64,000 bases of DNA from Straminergon stramineum (Eukaryota > Streptophyta > Bryopsida > Hypnales > Calliergonaceae): contig OY987271.1 in the NCBI GenBank assembly GCA_963920665.1, positions 4,708,350-4,772,349 on the forward strand, read 5' to 3'. Each line of letters starts with the position of its first letter. The stretch's first letter is position 1. Under the pieces are notes generated by a model. That model saw nothing but the letters and a program-made list of their open reading frames with translations, had not been told where the DNA came from and did no database searches. The translations under genes were made by a program, and so were the position numbers. Below are positions 60,675 to 64,000 of the stretch, one piece after another.

Positions 60675-62023
60675 CCCCTAAAGGACCAAGGCCTTTTTTC
60701 TGCAAAAAACACTCAAAACTGCCATTTTTAGAGTAAAGAGTAAAAAAATTTTGAAAATTGTATTTTTTGCACATATAACTACAGTATCTTACACCTAACT
60801 AGTATGAAAATTTGTGAAAAAAAATTCAGAAATTTTGACCACATAGATCCCAAGATATCTGCATTTAAACTAAATAAAACAAGTTTTTCCACACATTGCC
60901 GGACTAGGTTATTTGACTTTGAACCTTCATAACTTTAATTTTTTGCACTACACAATTTTGAGCTTTAAATCTTTACGGTGGAGAATTGAATTGAGAATCT
61001 AGGAAAAAAAAGAAAATACAAAAATATTTAATTTTTATTCCTTAAAAAAATTGTTAAGTAGAAGTAGGTATAAAATAGAAGGAAAATCTAAATTATTAAT
61101 AAGGTAAACCAGCCTATTACCACCCTGATTTGCAATCTGCCTATCTCGGGGTCAATTCCAACAGGGACACATATTTTTCAGAGGTGTGCGCTTGTTTCCT
61201 GAATCAGATCCAAGTGGAATTATAATTTTCCGATCAAAATTGTAATTTCTGTGAATTTTTGAAGTGGTCAGCCTTGAAATTACAAAATCGCCTCTAGACT
61301 AGAGTCATAAACAACCCACAACCAACCCATAACCGCCTAATGAAGTACTAAATATTCTCTAATAATGGAGTGACACGTTACCCCATCTTGTCATAGAAAA
61401 CCCTGATTTTGTCAGAGAATGAAGGGAATTGGGGGGGATTTTAGGTGGAATTGGGGCTAAGAGTGGGTGACGGAATTGGGCTGGCCTATTCATGGAATTG
61501 CGCTGCAGAACAGTAATGGGCTAGTGTACCCTATCTCTAAGATGGAATTAAAATGCACTAATCCCAATGGTGAGATTGTTCTAGAAAGCAAATGAAACCA
61601 CATGGACCTCTTTTTTTTGAAAAATTGTAAAAATTGCATTCAAAAATCAATCCTATAAGTTATTTTTTCAAGAAGATGCTCTAATTGCCTGAAAGACAAG
61701 ATTGTCTATAACTTTCTCATAACAAATCCAAATGGAATGAATCGAAGATTTTCATGTAGATAAAAATACAATATGTAAGAAAAAAAATTAAAAAATTAAA
61801 AATTTTGAAACATTTTTTTGTTGCCCCCTCTCCCCTGTTTTGAGCTTACTTGAGAATAAATTTTGTTCCCGGGCACCAAATGAAAAAAAAATTACATTCC
61901 CACAAAGCTAATCAATTTTTCTATCTTCATAAAAAGTTTCCAAAAATCAAGACAAAAATTGAGACCGTAGGTACCTGCCCGTAATCTCATTTGTCCCCCA
62001 AAGGGACAATGGTCCGTTAGGGG
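60675..62023. mobile_element. TTAA-flanked element nested in element B, 1349 bp, piggyBac-like ends
   Basis: Starts CCCCTAAAGGACCA and ends with the complement of CCCCTAACGGACCA, with TTAA at both borders (60671-60674 and 62024-62027). It is related to the degenerate copy at 49254-50731. Inside it is AT-rich with no transposase ORF, and a further MITE (61103-61530) has inserted. Confidence 0.7.
61103..61530. mobile_element. MITE, copy 3 of the GGTAGACCAGCC family (428 bp), nested
   Basis: Left end GGTAAACCAGCCTATTACCA; right end complement GGTACACTAGCCCATTACTG. The internal text (CACCCTGATTTGCAATCTG, CAAGTGGAATTATAATTTT, GATCAAAATTGTAATTTCT) matches the copies at 14127 and 62856. It interrupts the TTAA-flanked element at the point corresponding to the interruption of the related copy near 49672. 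Flanks ATAA and CTAT give no clear duplication. Confidence 0.75.
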
Positions 62024-62233
62024 TTAAGAAAATACAAGATATGATGTATTGTGGCACACAAACCAACAAATTGACAAGATCAAGCAACCAAATAAGAAGG
62101 ATGGTGGGGACAATGTTCTATTATTTGCCAAGAGACTTTTGGAGTGACCGGTCTCTTTTTGTCCCTCGCCAAGTCTTCGGTGGAGCATTTGTTGAAGGCT
62201 AGCCAACTTTGGCGTGAATGGGTGGTGATGCTC

Positions 62234-62851
62234 TAAAGCAGCCCTTAACAACCGGCCAAATAGCAAACGCATTACACTACCAGAATCATTATGATGTAAG
62301 ATAAGTGAAGTTAGGAATCAAATCAACCCCCACATCAGAAAAGTTGGGCCAGATTGTATTGATGCCATTTTGACACCAAAGGCAGCATACAGGTCATTTT
62401 AGTGTCATTTTATCCATACTAGGTTGGTATGGAGGTTGGCACTAAATTAACATAATTGCACTTCAATGCACCATTGTGGCACCATGTTCACATGCCTTGA
62501 AGTTCCTGATGGCATGCACTGAAACCTTACATAAGTGAGGATCATCATGCATGGCAGCCACTAAGTTAACTTACAAATTTTGAATCCTCTGGTAGGATTG
62601 TCATATGTGACAGACATACTATAACTTAATCTCCTTTCTCCACTGATTATATATAAATTCAACTTCCCCTAATGTAAGGTTGCATTTCTGACCTAAATTA
62701 TTGTTAGTTAAGCTTGCCTTTATAGGACGAGTGTGGGAGCTTTGGTTGACAAAAGGTCTGCAAGCATGTGCCTGGGAGGAGTGTGGAATGTGCAGACTGG
62801 TTGGAGAGAACTCACTGGCATAAGAGAACCTGGCATGCCACCACAAAGATA
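62234..62851. other. Intergenic DNA, nothing recognised
   Basis: No coding pattern or terminal repeats seen. Confidence 0.5.
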
Positions 62852-62855
62852 TTAA

Positions 62856-63267
62856 GGTAGACAAGCCTATTACCACCCTGATTTGCAATCTGACTATGTT
62901 GGGGCCAATTCCAAATATTTTTCATAGGTGTTTGTTTGTTTTGTGAGTCAAACCCAAGTGGAATTATAATTTTCTGATCAAAATTGTAATTTCTATGAAT
63001 TTCTGAAATGGTTTGTCTTGAAATGATAAAATGGCCTATAGATTAGAGTCACAAATGTCCTAGAAACAACCTAAAAGCGCCATTTTGTGTATCTACTAGC
63101 ATTTGGAAAGTGACCAATATAAGAGTGACACGTTACTCTTAATGGCATTAATTCTCTTGATTTTTTTAGAATTTGGAACAGATTTGACTAATTCCTAGAC
63201 AAATTTAGATGCTTAAACAAATAAAATTGGGGCCAAGTATAGGGTGACGGAATTGGGCTGGTCCACC
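62856..63267. mobile_element. MITE, copy 4 of the GGTAGACCAGCC family (412 bp), TTAA-flanked
   Basis: Left end GGTAGACAAGCCTATTACCA; right end complement GGTGGACCAGCCCAATTCCG. TTAA lies directly outside both (62852-62855 and 63268-63271). Over 200 bp at the left closely match the other full-length copies. There is no ORF. The intact TTAA pair makes it the best copy for reading the family's target preference. Confidence 0.8.
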
Positions 63268-63271
63268 TTAA

Positions 63272-64000
63272 CTTAATTGTAACTTGGTTGTGGACACAAA
63301 ATGAAATTTCCTATAGATGACATTTAGAATCCTTCTAAAGGAGGCAATCCATTCTTCATCACCCCCCATTTCAACCATGTAAGTTTCTCTGATTTCCTGA
63401 TTAGTTGTAGTTTAGGTGATAGCTCTCGTAGCGCAAGACTAGCAAGAGTAGCATAAATGTATAAGAGCATTTGCAATGCTATCTTTGTAAACAACCCTTG
63501 TATTGCCAAATCGTAGGGCATTCCATGAGGCTTGCATAGTGCCGGGGATTTCTTAGAACAAATCAATCCAATACAAAGCCAGTATTCCAAACGTCAAATG
63601 GACTTTTCACATTATAAAAAGAAAGAAAGGACAAAATTCTACATTAAAAAAGATTTTTCATGCAAACAAGGGAAGGTTGCATTGATTGACACATGTACCA
63701 ATGCTTGAAAAGGTATGACAATAATGATTATTCCTACACCAAGCCAACTTGCGGGCCCTTCACATTTTACAAATTTGCCAATCCTAAGTGGTGGCTTACC
63801 AAGGCCGTGGAAGTGGAGGGCCCCTAAACAGTTGCATTGGAGATGGTTTTTAATTAGAAATGACAAAGCACTCTCTACAGTGCCGATATTGGGCCTATTC
63901 CTAGAAGTATTGCACATGCTTAAGGACATGTACATTGAAAGCCACATTTATCACTTACATCGCTTCTATAACCAATTTATGGTCAAAAATAGAATGACCA
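63272..64000. other. Intergenic DNA to the window end, nothing recognised
   Basis: Two minus-strand ORFs of 88 and 102 codons (63590-63324 and 63947-63639) have no recognisable motif and no supporting splice or start context, so they are not called. Confidence 0.45.

Larger units (their letters stand above)
60494..62233. mobile_element. PIF/Harbinger-like element B, TAA target duplication, carrying nested insertions
   Basis: Begins GAGCATCGCCACCCATTC and ends with the complement of GAGCATCACCACCCATTC, flanked by TAA on both sides (60491-60493 and 62234-62236). Without its 1.35-kb TTAA-flanked insertion it would be about 390 bp, a typical MITE size. The ends match element A almost base for base. 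Confidence 0.8.

Overview
The window is nuclear DNA of a plant. All five well-recognised genes are plant-type, split by canonical GT-AG introns. Two (adenylosuccinate synthetase and uracil phosphoribosyltransferase) carry plastid-transit-like leaders, and the RING protein is of the LOG2/LUL type of green plants. Exons are mostly GC-rich and lie in very AT-rich intergenic DNA full of small transposons. I cannot fix the species; gene structure and codon use would fit a non-seed plant (bryophyte-like), but that is only an impression.

Layout: 1-1386 is the 3' part of the protein farnesyl/geranylgeranyl transferase alpha subunit. 1387-14921 is gene-poor; it holds a hairpin MITE (5998-6172), a decayed transposase-like gene with GCM/WRKY-type and SWIM-type zinc-finger motifs (8016-11703), a pyrimidine tract and another MITE just upstream of the next gene. 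14922-18841 is plastid adenylosuccinate synthetase. 21352-24931 is a 12-exon uracil phosphoribosyltransferase. 28157-30861 is 6-phosphogluconate dehydrogenase ending in the peroxisomal tripeptide SKI. 33950-38229 is a 5-exon alpha-tubulin. On the minus strand, 47257-44592 is a myristoylatable RING E3 ligase. From about 48.8 kb to the end I find no host genes; the DNA is built from nested DNA transposons: a 6.0-kb CACTA element, two PIF/Harbinger-like elements, TTAA-flanked elements and a recurring family of about 130-430 bp MITEs.

The observation I rate highest is in the 1.87-kb first intron of the adenylosuccinate synthetase gene. Four tandem units at 154-157 nt spacing each carry a C box, D' box, C'-like box and D box. 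The invariant 11-nt stretch before D' is complementary to a conserved segment of 5.8S rRNA, and the closing stems differ in sequence yet remain paired in three of the four copies. This looks like an intronic cluster of C/D-box snoRNAs inside a purine-synthesis gene. A fifth, badly diverged copy may lie just upstream.

Three of the genes belong to nucleotide and sugar-phosphate metabolism: adenylosuccinate synthetase (AMP synthesis), uracil phosphoribosyltransferase (UMP salvage) and 6-phosphogluconate dehydrogenase (ribulose-5-phosphate and NADPH). They lie on the same strand over 16 kb, but each has its own long upstream region and I see no sign that they are co-regulated.
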